Positions 16,357 through 24,402 of a stretch of 39,525 nt of DNA are shown here, piece after piece. The notes under the pieces are model-generated. The model saw only the letters and a program-made list of their open reading frames with translations, searched no databases and was not told the origin of the DNA. This DNA is from Myxococcales bacterium (lineage in GTDB: Bacteria; Myxococcota_A; Polyangia; Palsa-1104; JAEUJZ01): assembly GCA_016794365.1 (NCBI GenBank), contig JAEUKB010000054.1:1-39525 (forward strand), given 5' to 3'. The position numbers and the translations under genes were made by a program. Each line of letters starts with the position of its first letter. The first letter of the stretch is position 1.

Positions 16357-18309
16357 TTACTTGCCGTCACACTTGAGCGTCAGAAGCAGCGCCTGCGCAT
16401 TCACTTGGATCTCGCCCGTCGGCACTGGGTGCTCGCGCAGGAGCCGCTGCGCCGTCTGACACGACTCTTGGATATGACCAAGTCGCGACAGAAGCTGCGC
16501 CAAGGAAAGCTGCGACTGAGAGCGCTCTGCCATCGTCGTCGAACGCTGCACCGCCAGATACATGTGTCCCAGCGCGCGCAGTCGATTGTGCTGGGCTTCG
16601 TACGCGCTGCTGAGCAAGCGATGAAGCTCTGCGTTTTCTTGCGTTTGACGCACCGCCAGCAGCTTGCGAATCGCTGCTTCGATGCCAGCGGCGCTCTGAT
16701 CGGACGCGAGCAGCCGACGCGCTTGACGCAGATCATCGCTTTCAATGAGCGTGCTCGACGGACTTTTCCGCAGCAGCTTGGGCCCAACGTAGGCTCCGGT
16801 GCCCAGTAGAGCCGCCAGCCCCAGCACACCGATCAGCCAATACGGACGCTGCGGCACTTTGACCGGATCGTTGTGGCTGACGCTGCTTTCCTCATTGATC
16901 GCTGGCAGCTTGGTCGCCGGGAGCTTGAGCGCCGGAACCTCAGTCTGAGACGGCTCCGCGCTGGCTTCCACTTGCGCCACGACGGCGGGCGGTTCTTTGT
17001 CAGCGACAGAATCGGGCGAAGAAGCAGAACCATCGCCGGGAACACTGGCATCCGTCGGTCCAGCTGGAACGGGCAGCGGCTTTGGCGGACCACTGACGGG
17101 CTTTTCTCTCTTCCCAAGGGCTTCAAACGCGCTGGCCACTGCTGGTGAAGTCGGAGTGCTGGCTTTTGTGCCTCCGCTCTTGGGTACAGCAACGCGCTGA
17201 ACGGTCTTGGCGATGCCTCCAGGCGCGGCTTCGCCCGGTTGAAGCGTTGGCTTTGACGGCGAGCTGGGCTGTAGCGAAGGATTCTTGGCTACGCTGACAG
17301 CGGGCGACGAAGATTCCTCGAGCACATCATCGAGGTTCTGCGCCAGCATCGCATCCAGCTCGTCGGCGATCTCTTCAGCGCTTGCGGGCCGATCTTCAGG
17401 CGTCTTTGCCAGACAGCGCAGGATCAAGTCTTCGAGTGAACCAGGGAGCTTCCCGCCGGGAACATGTAAGCTCGGACGCGGTGGCGGCTCATGAACCGTT
17501 TTGGCAATCAGCGCGATGAACGTCGGTGCGGAAAACGGCAGGCTGCCGGTCACCATCTGGTACATCACGACGCCGAGCGCATATAGATCGGTGTGTGGAC
17601 CGAGCGTTCGTCCTTCGGCCTGTTCGGGTGACATGTACTCGGGCGTTCCAAAGACCACGCCGGTTCGAGTCAGCGAGCGATCGGGACCATCGTCACTTGC
17701 CGATCCCGTCGGTCCCGCCTCGTGCATCAGCTTGGCCAGACCGAAGTCGAGCACCTTGACGAGCTGACGACCTTTTCCCTTGCGCAAAATCACGACGTTT
17801 TCGGGCTTGAGATCGCGGTGAATCACACCTTGTTCGTGTGCGTGACCAAGGCCCATCGCAATGTCGCGTGCAATCGTCGCCGACCGTCGCCAAGTCAGCG
17901 CGCCTCGCTTGATGACCTGCGCCAGGTTTTCGCCATCGAGAAGCTCCATCACCAAGAACAGAAGCCCATCGTCGGTCTGACCGAAGTCCGTGACGCGAAT
18001 GATGCTCTCGTGATCAAGTCGTGACGCAGAGCGTGCTTCGCGATGAAAGCGAGCCACTGCCTCGGTATCAGAGGCTAGCTCAGCACGCAGCACCTTCACC
18101 GCGACGGGCTTGTCCATCAGGATGTGATGCGCGCGATACACAGCGCCCATGCCGCCGCGACCGATAAGCTCCATCAAGCGATAACGCCCCGATAGAACGC
18201 GTCCCGATAGCGGATCGTCGGGCAGCGATGGCCGCAGCGGGGTTCCATCCCGAGGACAGAACTGCTCGCCACCAACGAAGCTGGATTTACAAGTTGGACA
18301 GAGGCTCAC
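16357..18309 (-). CDS. Membrane Ser/Thr protein kinase (Hanks type) with zinc-ribbon start
   Basis: The product is 650 aa from the GTG at 18309, which has GAGGG just upstream; the 21 codons before it in frame would overlap the next gene. Residues 4-20 are a zinc-ribbon-like CPTC...FCPRDG motif. The kinase domain spans about 43-320: IGRGGMGAVYRA loop, VAVK Lys72, HRDLKPEN with Asp166, DFG Asp188, GTPEYMSPEQ. It is catalytically complete. A Pro/Ser/Lys-rich linker (about 325-485) follows, then one membrane helix (about 489-510) and a C-terminal helical domain (SSAYEAQHNRLRALGHMYLAV, TPR-like) placed outside the cytoplasm. The layout suits a receptor kinase. Its gene follows a small membrane protein gene by 23 nt. 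Confidence 0.93.
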   Translation of the reverse strand: MSLCPTCKSSFVGGEQFCPRDGTPLRPSLPDDPLSGRVLSGRYRLMELIGRGGMGAVYRAHHILMDKPVAVKVLRAELASDTEAVARFHREARSASRLDHESIIRVTDFGQTDDGLLFLVMELLDGENLAQVIKRGALTWRRSATIARDIAMGLGHAHEQGVIHRDLKPENVVILRKGKGRQLVKVLDFGLAKLMHEAGPTGSASDDGPDRSLTRTGVVFGTPEYMSPEQAEGRTLGPHTDLYALGVVMYQMVTGSLPFSAPTFIALIAKTVHEPPPRPSLHVPGGKLPGSLEDLILRCLAKTPEDRPASAEEIADELDAMLAQNLDDVLEESSSPAVSVAKNPSLQPSSPSKPTLQPGEAAPGGIAKTVQRVAVPKSGGTKASTPTSPAVASAFEALGKREKPVSGPPKPLPVPAGPTDASVPGDGSASSPDSVADKEPPAVVAQVEASAEPSQTEVPALKLPATKLPAINEESSVSHNDPVKVPQRPYWLIGVLGLAALLGTGAYVGPKLLRKSPSSTLIESDDLRQARRLLASDQSAAGIEAAIRKLLAVRQTQENAELHRLLSSAYEAQHNRLRALGHMYLAVQRSTTMAERSQSQLSLAQLLSRLGHIQESCQTAQRLLREHPVPTGEIQVNAQALLLTLKCDGK

Positions 18310-18332
18310 ATGCCCTCGCTGCGACCGCGACG

Positions 18333-18524
18333 CTAAAAGCGCATGCCTCGCTTGGCGCGGAACATGAACCATTCGTACGTCAGATACGCCGCAGGGATCA
18401 GACCCAGAACTCCAAGAACCGGAGCCCCGGCGACCACTGCGGCACCGCTTGCCACCATCGCAGCCCCGGCCATCAGGCCTTTCTTTTGGGCAGCTTGCTC
18501 GTCTTTCTCGCGCAGCGTGGACAT
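18333..18524 (-). CDS. Small membrane protein
   Basis: The product is 63 aa. A charged N-terminus (MSTLREKDEQAAQKKG) leads to a hydrophobic Ala/Gly/Val stretch long enough for one or two passes (LMAGAAMVASGAAVVAGAPVLGVLGLIPAAYLTYEWFMF) and a basic end (RAKRGMRF). A strong AGGAGG lies just upstream of the ATG at 18524. It lies 23 nt before the kinase start and is probably co-transcribed with it, so it may be a partner of the kinase. No family recognised. Confidence 0.7.
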   Translation of the reverse strand: MSTLREKDEQAAQKKGLMAGAAMVASGAAVVAGAPVLGVLGLIPAAYLTYEWFMFRAKRGMRF

Positions 18525-18652
18525 TGCGACCTCCTGCTCAGCAAAAGCTGAAGCCTTGCCGTCGAGAGTCTATCCTACACGGGCGCTTCCGCTTGGCCAC
18601 CGAATTGTGCGCGCTAGGTGACCTGGCGAATGGAAAGACGAGTCAACAGAAG

Positions 18653-19357
18653 CTACTTGAGCGTTGGCGACTTGATGCTGCGGAACGCCTGGCTGATCTG
18701 CTTGTTGCCGGTCGGCGTGGTGGACTGGCTGACGTAGACTTGGCCGGTCTTGTCCTTCATCTCCGCGAGCAGCGAGGCTTCTGCCGACGTGCTCAGACCC
18801 AGGCGGCTGAGATCCACGGTGTTCCACAGCTCCGGCGCGGCGGTCTTGTTGACCAGCTCGGCTTGAACCACCGGACACGGCTGCTTTCCGCAGACCGCTT
18901 CCTTCGTTAGGTAAAAGCCGTCCTTTTCCGGGTTGTCGTCCGTCGTGGTGCTGACCTTCATGCTCGCGCGCGAGATCTGAAGCACCGTCATGTTCTGGCC
19001 AGATACCTTGACGGTGTTGTAACGGCCACGAAGCATCATGTTGAAGTGGTTCGCCTCGGCAGTGACAAGCTCGGTGCTGGTGAGCTTGAGCGCGCGCCAG
19101 TCGTACTTGTAGATGAGACGCGCTTCGCCGGTGTTGACCTCGGCCACTTGCTTGGTCGCACAGGGCGGTGCAAAGCAGTACACCGGGAACGAGCTGGGAC
19201 GAACCCACACAAGCTGGCTGCCAGTCGTGTCTGCCTTGTCGTCTTCGGTAACGATCGGCAGCGAGTCAATATCAGTATCCTCGGCGCCAGTGCCACAGCC
19301 CGAGATGGTTGCGGAAAAAGCGATGCCGAGAGCCAGCGTGCGAAGCAGAGTACCCAT
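18653..19357 (-). CDS. Lipoprotein of unknown function
   Basis: The product is 234 aa from the ATG at 19357, which has AAGGAGAAC in the right place; the frame upstream to 19663 is not coding-like. The signal peptide ends at a lipobox (SATISGC). The mature protein starts with an acidic stretch (GAEDTDIDSLPIVTEDDKADTTG) of the kind that precedes the folded part in many myxobacterial secreted proteins. Two cysteine pairs (YCFAPPCATK and VCGKQPCPVV) are probably disulfides. The GTGEARLIYKYDWRALKL-like strand pattern suggests a beta-rich fold. No catalytic motif or family recognised. Confidence 0.78.
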   Translation of the reverse strand: MGTLLRTLALGIAFSATISGCGTGAEDTDIDSLPIVTEDDKADTTGSQLVWVRPSSFPVYCFAPPCATKQVAEVNTGEARLIYKYDWRALKLTSTELVTAEANHFNMMLRGRYNTVKVSGQNMTVLQISRASMKVSTTTDDNPEKDGFYLTKEAVCGKQPCPVVQAELVNKTAAPELWNTVDLSRLGLSTSAEASLLAEMKDKTGQVYVSQSTTPTGNKQISQAFRSIKSPTLK

Positions 19358-19727
19358 GATGTTCTCCTTAAGGGCCAGGACGACGAGTGGACGCCAAGAA
19401 ATAGCAGCCTCACTCGGAAAAACCTGAAGAATTTCCTTGACTTGCACCGGCATTCTGCGAATCGCCCCCCAGCGCGTCAAGGACGTTTTTGCGTGCGCAC
19501 GCTCTTTTTTCTCTCGAAAACTGAGCAGACACATTCCCAACTTAACGTAAGGACTGTGCGACGGAAAGGAAGGAGAACAGCGGGACAGACTGCGCGGGTC
19601 ACGCGGGCTGCGAATGGCTGGACTGCAACGCAGAATCGGCCAGCGAATGCGCCGAATTGCCAAGCAGAAACTGTGATCGATCGGGTTGTTGAGGTTGTGC
19701 AGCGTGCGCGGGAACGTCTTTGGATCG
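19358..19727. other. Intergenic region with one promoter candidate
   Basis: This 370-bp stretch separates the lipoprotein start from the cobalamin adenosyltransferase stop. Apart from the promoter candidate at 19452-19480 I see no gene, repeat or strong hairpin. The frames that cross it have no usable start signal. Confidence 0.4.
19452..19480 (-). promoter_or_regulatory. Candidate promoter of the lipoprotein gene
   Basis: On the minus strand, TTGACG (19480-19475), a 17-nt spacer and CAGAAT (19457-19452). This predicts a leader of about 90 nt before the ATG at 19357. Confidence 0.4.
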
Positions 19728-20303
19728 CTACGTCTGTTCCGGTTTCCACAGCACTTCAGGCTGTCCGGTCACACGCGCAGCATGACGGGCGAACACAAAC
19801 AACGCATCGCTGAGCCGATTGAGGTAGTGGATGACCTCATCAGCGACAGGCTCACGATGACTCAGCGAGACAGCCAAGCGCTCGGCCCGACGACAAACTG
19901 TACGGCTTAGGTGAAGGTGCGACGTGAGCGCGCCTCCCGCTGGCAGCACGAAGCTAGTCAGCGATGGCAACTGGTCATTGAAGCGATCGATTTCCTGCTC
20001 AAGACGCTCGATGTGACGCGGATGGATGATGGGCTGCGTCGGTCGAATGTCTTCCGCGCGCGTCGCCAGCTGAGAGCCCAGGTTGAACAGCTCGCTTTGG
20101 ACTCGCTCCAAGATGGCATCGATTTCTTTGGTATCTGCCGTCTGAGCATGGAGCCGCGACAGCCCGATGGTTGCATTTAGCTCATCGACGGTGCCGTAAC
20201 ACTCGATGCGCAGGTCATCTTTGGAAACGCGGTGACCACCGACGAGGTGAGTGCCTCCATCGTCGCCGGTCTTGGTATAGACACGATTGATGCGAACAGA
20301 CAT
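19728..20303 (-). CDS. PduO-type ATP:cob(I)alamin adenosyltransferase
   Basis: The product is 191 aa, the usual single-domain length. It transfers the adenosyl group of ATP to cob(I)alamin to make coenzyme B12. Motifs: VYTKTGDDGGTHLVGGHRVSKD at the N-terminus (ATP-binding loop), the IECYGTVDELNATIGL helix, the FNLGSQLAT helix, VLPAGG, and the RTVCRRAERLAVSL segment with the active-site Arg and Glu, then YLNRLSDALFVFAR at the end. The start at 20303 has GGAAT upstream and follows the PduL-like gene by 2 nt, so the two are co-translated. The organism therefore likely uses B12-dependent enzymes such as methylmalonyl-CoA mutase, not seen here. Confidence 0.94.
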   Translation of the reverse strand: MSVRINRVYTKTGDDGGTHLVGGHRVSKDDLRIECYGTVDELNATIGLSRLHAQTADTKEIDAILERVQSELFNLGSQLATRAEDIRPTQPIIHPRHIERLEQEIDRFNDQLPSLTSFVLPAGGALTSHLHLSRTVCRRAERLAVSLSHREPVADEVIHYLNRLSDALFVFARHAARVTGQPEVLWKPEQT

Positions 20304-20305
20304 GG

Positions 20306-20620
20306 CTATTCCGATGCCACGACCTTCGCTTCGCCGCCAGGTCCGACCAAAATGACTCCACGGCTGGGATCATCGGCCAGGCCCAGCTTGTCTTCGTCGT
20401 GCATGGCCAGTGAAACTTGGGTGGAATCGACGAGCGGACCCACCACAGCGACACCTTCAATTCGTCCACGCGGACCGATCATCGTGATGCGCTGCTTGGC
20501 GACGAAGCGTCCGTTGCTGATGACCATCCACGGCTCTAGCGCGACGCCTGCGCCGAACAGCGCCTGGCAGTGCTCAGTGGTGAGCCGGACAAAACGCGGA
20601 CGGTGGGGTTTGTGAAGCAA
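20306..20620 (-). CDS. Half-length PduL-like protein lacking the zinc-site histidines
   Basis: The product is 104 aa. The reading frame opens upstream at 20707, but the only strong Shine-Dalgarno (GGAGGAAAA) stands right before the TTG at 20620, so I start there. The body matches the first beta-barrel of PduL phosphotransacylase: LTTEHCQALFGAGVALEP, RITMIGPRGRIEGVAVVGP, STQVSLAMHDEDKLGL, then VILVGPGGEAKV. PduL is about 200-220 aa with two barrels and a di-zinc site; here the second barrel is missing and the RHVHL motif has become RFVRL, losing both His. It is therefore probably not a phosphotransacylase. Coupling to the PduO-type enzyme suggests a supporting or binding role with it. Similar half-proteins may be a separate family. 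Confidence 0.75.
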   Translation of the reverse strand: MLHKPHRPRFVRLTTEHCQALFGAGVALEPWMVISNGRFVAKQRITMIGPRGRIEGVAVVGPLVDSTQVSLAMHDEDKLGLADDPSRGVILVGPGGEAKVVASE

Positions 20621-20737
20621 TGACTTTTCCTCCGGGCACGATGCTACGTGCGCCCGCTTTTGTCCGTCAACACCCGGATTTTCCCGACACCTCGGCGGAG
20701 TTGACAAGCACGAGCGGCTCTGGTGGTCTGGCTAACA

Positions 20738-21382
20738 ATGCAGAACGCGAGCGAGCAGCCTTCCGATTCGAGTGTCCGCGAAGAGCCGGTTCGATTGATC
20801 GTCATCACAGGCGGTCCCGGCGCGGGAAAGACCGCAGTGCTCGATATCGCGAGTCGAATGCTTCACCATCGGATTGCGGTGCTGCCCGAAGCGGCAACGC
20901 TGCTGTTTGCGGGAGGCTTTCCTCGCAAAGAGTCGTCGGCAGCCAGAAAAGCAGCCCAGCGCGCGATCTTTCATGTGCAGCACGAGCTGGAAAACCTGCT
21001 GATTGAGGAATCGACGGTTGACTGTGTGATCTGTGATCGCGGCACGCTCGATGGGCTGGCGTACTGGCCTGGGCCGTGTTCAGAGTTCTTTGCGCAGCTT
21101 GGCACCACGCGTGAGGCCGAACTACAGCGCTATTCGACGGTGATTCATCTGCGCACGCCGATCATTGGATACAACCATCAAAATCCGCTGCGCATCGAGA
21201 CCGCCGAACAAGCCCGCATCATTGATGAGCGCATTGCCGAAGCGTGGGTCGGTCATCCGCAGCGCGTCTTCATCGACAACGCACCGGACTTTATGGCCAA
21301 GGCACACGCGGCGCTGGCTGCGATTGTTTCTGCGCTCCCAGCGACGTGTACGCGCAATTTGTCGATTCCCTCGCTGCCGTGA
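20738..21382 (+). CDS. NadR-like AAA_28 family ATPase
   Basis: The product is 214 aa from the ATG at 20738. Walker A is VITGGPGAGKTAV (about residues 25-35), followed by VLPEAATLLFAGGFPR, the CDRGTLDGLAYWPG segment with the Walker-B-like acidic residue (VDCVICDRG), a YSTVIHLRTP strand, the NPLRIETAEQARIIDERI lid helix with its two Arg, and VFIDNAPDF near the end. This is the AAA_28/NadR kinase-like group of small P-loop proteins that phosphorylate small molecules. The substrate is not known. It diverges from the PduL-like gene; a TTGACA at 20701-20706 may be a -35 but has no good -10. Confidence 0.83.
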   Translation: MQNASEQPSDSSVREEPVRLIVITGGPGAGKTAVLDIASRMLHHRIAVLPEAATLLFAGGFPRKESSAARKAAQRAIFHVQHELENLLIEESTVDCVICDRGTLDGLAYWPGPCSEFFAQLGTTREAELQRYSTVIHLRTPIIGYNHQNPLRIETAEQARIIDERIAEAWVGHPQRVFIDNAPDFMAKAHAALAAIVSALPATCTRNLSIPSLP

Positions 21383-21433
21383 TAGTAGGGGCCGTTGGCT
21401 CTTGACCTCTCATACAAAAGGCGGATCACGGCA

Positions 21434-22264
21434 ATGAGCGAGAGAACGGCTGTACACGGACTCCTTCACGATCGCGTAGCAGTGGTAACCGGCGCGGGCC
21501 GAGGCATTGGTCGAACCTGCGCAACAACCTTGGTCGCAGCAGGTGCCCAGGTTGTCATCAATGATCTGGACGCAGACCCAGCCGATGAGGCTGTGCGCGA
21601 GTGCATCGCCATTCGTCCCGGCAGCGCCATCGCATCGATTGGCTCGGTCACGGACCCCAAATACACCGATCAGCTGATGAAGGCTGCGGTGGATGCATTT
21701 GGCAAGCTCGACATCTTGGTCAACAACGCGGGACTTTCGCGCGACAAGATGTGTCACCTCATGCCCGACGAGTGGTGGGACTTGGTGCTTGATGTCAACT
21801 TGACCGGCACCTTCAACTGCATTCGCTCGGCGTCGCCGTATATTCGTGAAGTGGCCAAGCGTGAGCTCGAAGAGCTGGGACAGCCTCGCTACAACCGCAA
21901 GATCGTCAACTTCTTTTCGACGGCAGCCATTCGCGGCAATCCCGGTCAGATCAACTACGTCGCAGCCAAAATGGGCAACGTCGGAATCACTCGCGTGGTC
22001 GCGCAGGAGTGGGCGCGCTATCACGTCAACTGCAATGCCGTTGCTCCGGGCTTTACCGAGACGCGCATGACGGCATCAAAAAAAGCGGGCGACTTGCTCG
22101 GCGTCCCCGAAGAACAGCGTCAAGCCACCCTGACGCGCATTCCCATGGGTCGATTTGGTCAGCCACAAGACATCGCAAACGCGGTGCTGTTCTTTTCGTC
22201 TTCGCTGTCGGACTACATCACGGGCCAGACCATCAACGTCTCGGGCGGGATGCAGATTCCGTAG
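21434..22264 (+). CDS. SDR-family oxidoreductase (FabG-like)
   Basis: The product is 276 aa from the ATG at 21434 (AGGCGGA upstream); the longest frame starts at a TTG 39 nt earlier. It is a classical short-chain dehydrogenase: TGAGRGIG cofactor loop near residue 20, NDLD acidic end of the second strand (which suggests NAD rather than NADP), NNAG near residue 100, catalytic Ser in FFSTAA, Tyr in INYVAAK with Lys four residues later, and a C-terminal GQTINVSGGMQ. An insert (VAKRELEELGQPRYNRK) before the Ser strand lengthens it slightly. Substrate unknown; 3-oxoacyl or hydroxyacyl thioesters are the commonest for this group. Confidence 0.92.
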   Translation: MSERTAVHGLLHDRVAVVTGAGRGIGRTCATTLVAAGAQVVINDLDADPADEAVRECIAIRPGSAIASIGSVTDPKYTDQLMKAAVDAFGKLDILVNNAGLSRDKMCHLMPDEWWDLVLDVNLTGTFNCIRSASPYIREVAKRELEELGQPRYNRKIVNFFSTAAIRGNPGQINYVAAKMGNVGITRVVAQEWARYHVNCNAVAPGFTETRMTASKKAGDLLGVPEEQRQATLTRIPMGRFGQPQDIANAVLFFSSSLSDYITGQTINVSGGMQIP

Positions 22265-22340
22265 CCAGCAATTGATGGCCTGCTGCACTTCATCGCGTGG
22301 AGCGTCCGCCAAGCAGCAGCGCTTTTCGCGATCGTGGCGG

Positions 22341-22378
22341 TAAAAACAGAAACGGCCCGCCTTGTTCAGGCAGGCCGT
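22341..22378 (-). terminator. Intrinsic terminator read on the minus strand
   Basis: On the minus strand the arm ACGGCCTGCCT (22378-22368), the loop GAACA and the arm AGGCGGGCCGT (22362-22352) are followed by TTCTGTTTTTA. The single imperfect pair is a U-G wobble on the minus strand but a C-A mismatch on the plus strand, and the T-tract follows only on the minus strand. No annotated minus-strand gene ends here, so it must close an unannotated transcript coming from the right. Confidence 0.7.
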
Positions 22379-22545
22379 CTCACCGACTCGTCACACAAAG
22401 ATGTGTGATGTTGCCGGGTGATCCACCCCAAGCGGTCGTAAAAGTAGCGCCTGAGGGTGGTCTCCAAGTTGCTGCGTTCTCGTTGGTAACAGTAAGAGCG
22501 AGTCAGCAGCACCAAGGTTAAGCGAAGTAACTACTTGCTAGATGT
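22341..22545 (-). ncRNA. Candidate structured RNA ending at the terminator
   Basis: Between the terminator and about 22545 the sequence has no coding frame of note but many perfect hairpins: TCACACA/TGTGTGA (22391-22408), GGGTG/CACCC (22416-22428), TGCTGC...GCAGCA with an inner CTCG/CGAG (about 22470-22512), and AAGTA/TACTT (about 22525-22537). These come before an intrinsic terminator on the minus strand. The 5' end is unknown because I could not find a convincing promoter, so the right boundary is approximate. It does not match tRNA, tmRNA, RNase P, 6S or SRP RNA as I know them. Confidence 0.4.
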
Positions 22546-22686
22546 CTTCAGCAAAGCCTGTGCCAAGCGAACCGAGAGCCTGATCCGCAGCCCGATAACC
22601 AAGCGAATTCCTTGAAAAGAGAGGCTGGCTCGTGGTACGCGGAAGCGCTCCTATGCGACTGGTATTCGCCATCGCAACCGCGCCGC

Positions 22687-22733
22687 CTGACATGGGTGTC
22701 AGAGCCGCCGGGCGAGCATGAAACTTTTTTCAT
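22687..22733 (+). promoter_or_regulatory. Two hairpins in the leader of the RNase E/G gene
   Basis: CTGACA/TGTCAG (22687-22702, 4-nt loop) and ATGAAA/TTTCAT (22718-22733, 4-nt loop) lie directly before the GTG at 22748. The second ends at the edge of the ribosome-binding region. RNase E of E. coli limits its own synthesis through a structured leader; these hairpins could do the same here. Confidence 0.35.
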
Positions 22734-22747
22734 AGGCATACGGTATC

Positions 22748-24397
22748 GTGCCCAACTTGCTTGTCATCAACGCGGACGGACCCGAAACGAGGGTCGCTCT
22801 GGTCGAAAACGGTCAGGTCGTCGAACTCTACATCGAGCGCCGACGAGAGCGCGGCATCGTCGGCAACATCTACAAAGGCAAAGTTCTGCGCGTTCTTCCC
22901 GGCATGCAGGCTGCGTTTGTGGACATTGGAACGGACAAAGCAGCCTTTCTGTATGTCGCCGATGTGCGCGGCGCGCCGGAAGACATCAAGTCGCTGTTCG
23001 TCGATGAAGAGGACGAATCCAGCCGCAAGAGCGAAGACGACAAGAGCCGCGATGCTCGCATCGAAGATCTGCTACGACCCGGGCAAGAAGTCATTGTTCA
23101 GGTCGCAAAGGCTCCGATTGGAACCAAGGGATCGCGCTCAACGTCGTACATTTCACTGCCGGGACGCAACTTGGTGTTCATGCCGACCGTGGATCACGTC
23201 GGTATTTCTCGGCGGATTGGATCGGAAAAAGAGCGCAAGCGACTTCGTTCGATCGTCGATTCGATGCGTCCGCCGGGTACGGGCTTTATCGTCCGAACCG
23301 TCGCGGAAAATGTCCAAGAAGCCGAGCTGCGCGCGGACATGGAGTTCCTCATCAAGCTGTGGAACTCGATTGTGAAAAAGTCCGAGGCGGCGAAGGCTCC
23401 GGCGCTGCTGTATCACGATCTGGACTTGCTGCTTCGTACGGTGCGTGACCTGTTCACGAGCGATGTCGAGAAGCTCATCATCGATAGCAAGCCCGAGTAT
23501 GACCGGCTGCTCAAGTTCACGAGCACGTTCATGCCCGAGTACGTGACCAAGATTGAGCTATACGACGCGAGCGAGCCGATCTTCGATGCGTACGGAATCG
23601 AGACGGAGCTGGATCGCGCGCTCGAGCGGAAAGTGTTTCTAAAGTCCGGTGGCACGCTGATCATCGATCAGGGAGAAGCGTTGACGGCGGTCGATGTGAA
23701 CACCGGCAAGTTCGTCGGCAAGCGCAACCTCGAAGAGACGATCACCAAGACCAACTTGGAAGCATGCAAAGAGGTCGCAGATCAGCTTCGCCTGCGCAAC
23801 ATCGGCGGCATCATCATCATCGACTTCATCGACATGGATCGCGAGGCCAACCAAGACAAGGTGATGCGCGCGTTCCTCGATTCGGTCAAGCCCGATCGGG
23901 CGCGAACCAATGTGACCAAGATCTCGGAGCTTGGCCTCGTCGAGATGACGCGCAAGCGAACCCGCGAGTCGCTGGGTCGAATGCTGACCGAGCAGTGCGT
24001 GTACTGCGACGGAAAAGGCTACACCAAGTCGAAGACAACCATCGCGTACGAAGTGCTCCGTCAGATTCGTCGCGAAGGTCATGCGTTTGCCGACGAGACA
24101 ATCGTTGTCCATACGCATCCTGAGATCGCAGAGCTGCTGGCTTCAGCCGACAACGAGTTCATCGAGGCACTGGAAAAGCGACTTCAGAAGAAAATCGCCA
24201 TCAAGCCGCGCGAGCGCTTCGATCTCGAACAAGGTCACATCGAGCGATTCCACATTCGTGGTGCCAGCACCGATGCCAAAAAAGAGCGCTCCAGCGACTC
24301 GCAGCGTGGCAATCAGAGCCGAGGCCGTCCGACGCCCGCACCGGGAACCATTGCCGTTCCGCTGCCTGACACGGGAACCGGCGAACCCAAGAAATAG
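22748..24397 (+). CDS. Ribonuclease E/G family endoribonuclease
   Basis: The product is 549 aa, in the RNase G size range and without the long RNase E scaffold. It starts with the conserved RNase E/G strand (MPNLLVINADGPETRVALVENG), then GNIYKGKVLRVLPGMQAAFVDIG, the S1 domain (residues 35-130) with an acidic Glu/Asp/Ser insert (DEEDESSRKSEDDKSRDAR). Next come the 5'-sensor/RNase H-like region (about 130-300), the catalytic DVNTGKF and IIIDFIDM acidic motifs, the KPDRARTNVTKISELGLVEMTRKR segment, and the Zn-link CVYCDGKGY near residue 420. The C-terminal 40 residues are charged and disordered. It cleaves single-stranded RNA in rRNA maturation and mRNA decay. The start is a GTG. Confidence 0.94.
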   Translation: MPNLLVINADGPETRVALVENGQVVELYIERRRERGIVGNIYKGKVLRVLPGMQAAFVDIGTDKAAFLYVADVRGAPEDIKSLFVDEEDESSRKSEDDKSRDARIEDLLRPGQEVIVQVAKAPIGTKGSRSTSYISLPGRNLVFMPTVDHVGISRRIGSEKERKRLRSIVDSMRPPGTGFIVRTVAENVQEAELRADMEFLIKLWNSIVKKSEAAKAPALLYHDLDLLLRTVRDLFTSDVEKLIIDSKPEYDRLLKFTSTFMPEYVTKIELYDASEPIFDAYGIETELDRALERKVFLKSGGTLIIDQGEALTAVDVNTGKFVGKRNLEETITKTNLEACKEVADQLRLRNIGGIIIIDFIDMDREANQDKVMRAFLDSVKPDRARTNVTKISELGLVEMTRKRTRESLGRMLTEQCVYCDGKGYTKSKTTIAYEVLRQIRREGHAFADETIVVHTHPEIAELLASADNEFIEALEKRLQKKIAIKPRERFDLEQGHIERFHIRGASTDAKKERSSDSQRGNQSRGRPTPAPGTIAVPLPDTGTGEPKK

Positions 24398-24402
24398 GCG
24401 AA

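Noticed and set aside
19358..19663. N-terminal extension of the lipoprotein
   Set aside because: The AAGGAG before 19357 and the signal peptide that follows fix the start there.
20306..20707. N-terminal 29 residues of the PduL-like frame
   Set aside because: They do not match PduL, and the only strong Shine-Dalgarno lies inside this part, before the TTG at 20620.
22548..22739. 63-aa minus-strand ORF before the RNase gene
   Set aside because: It has no Shine-Dalgarno and no recognisable composition, and it overlaps the hairpins of the leader.
22265..22747. tRNA, tmRNA, RNase P, 6S or SRP RNA
   Set aside because: No T-arm consensus, CCA end or any hallmark sequence of these RNAs was found on either strand.
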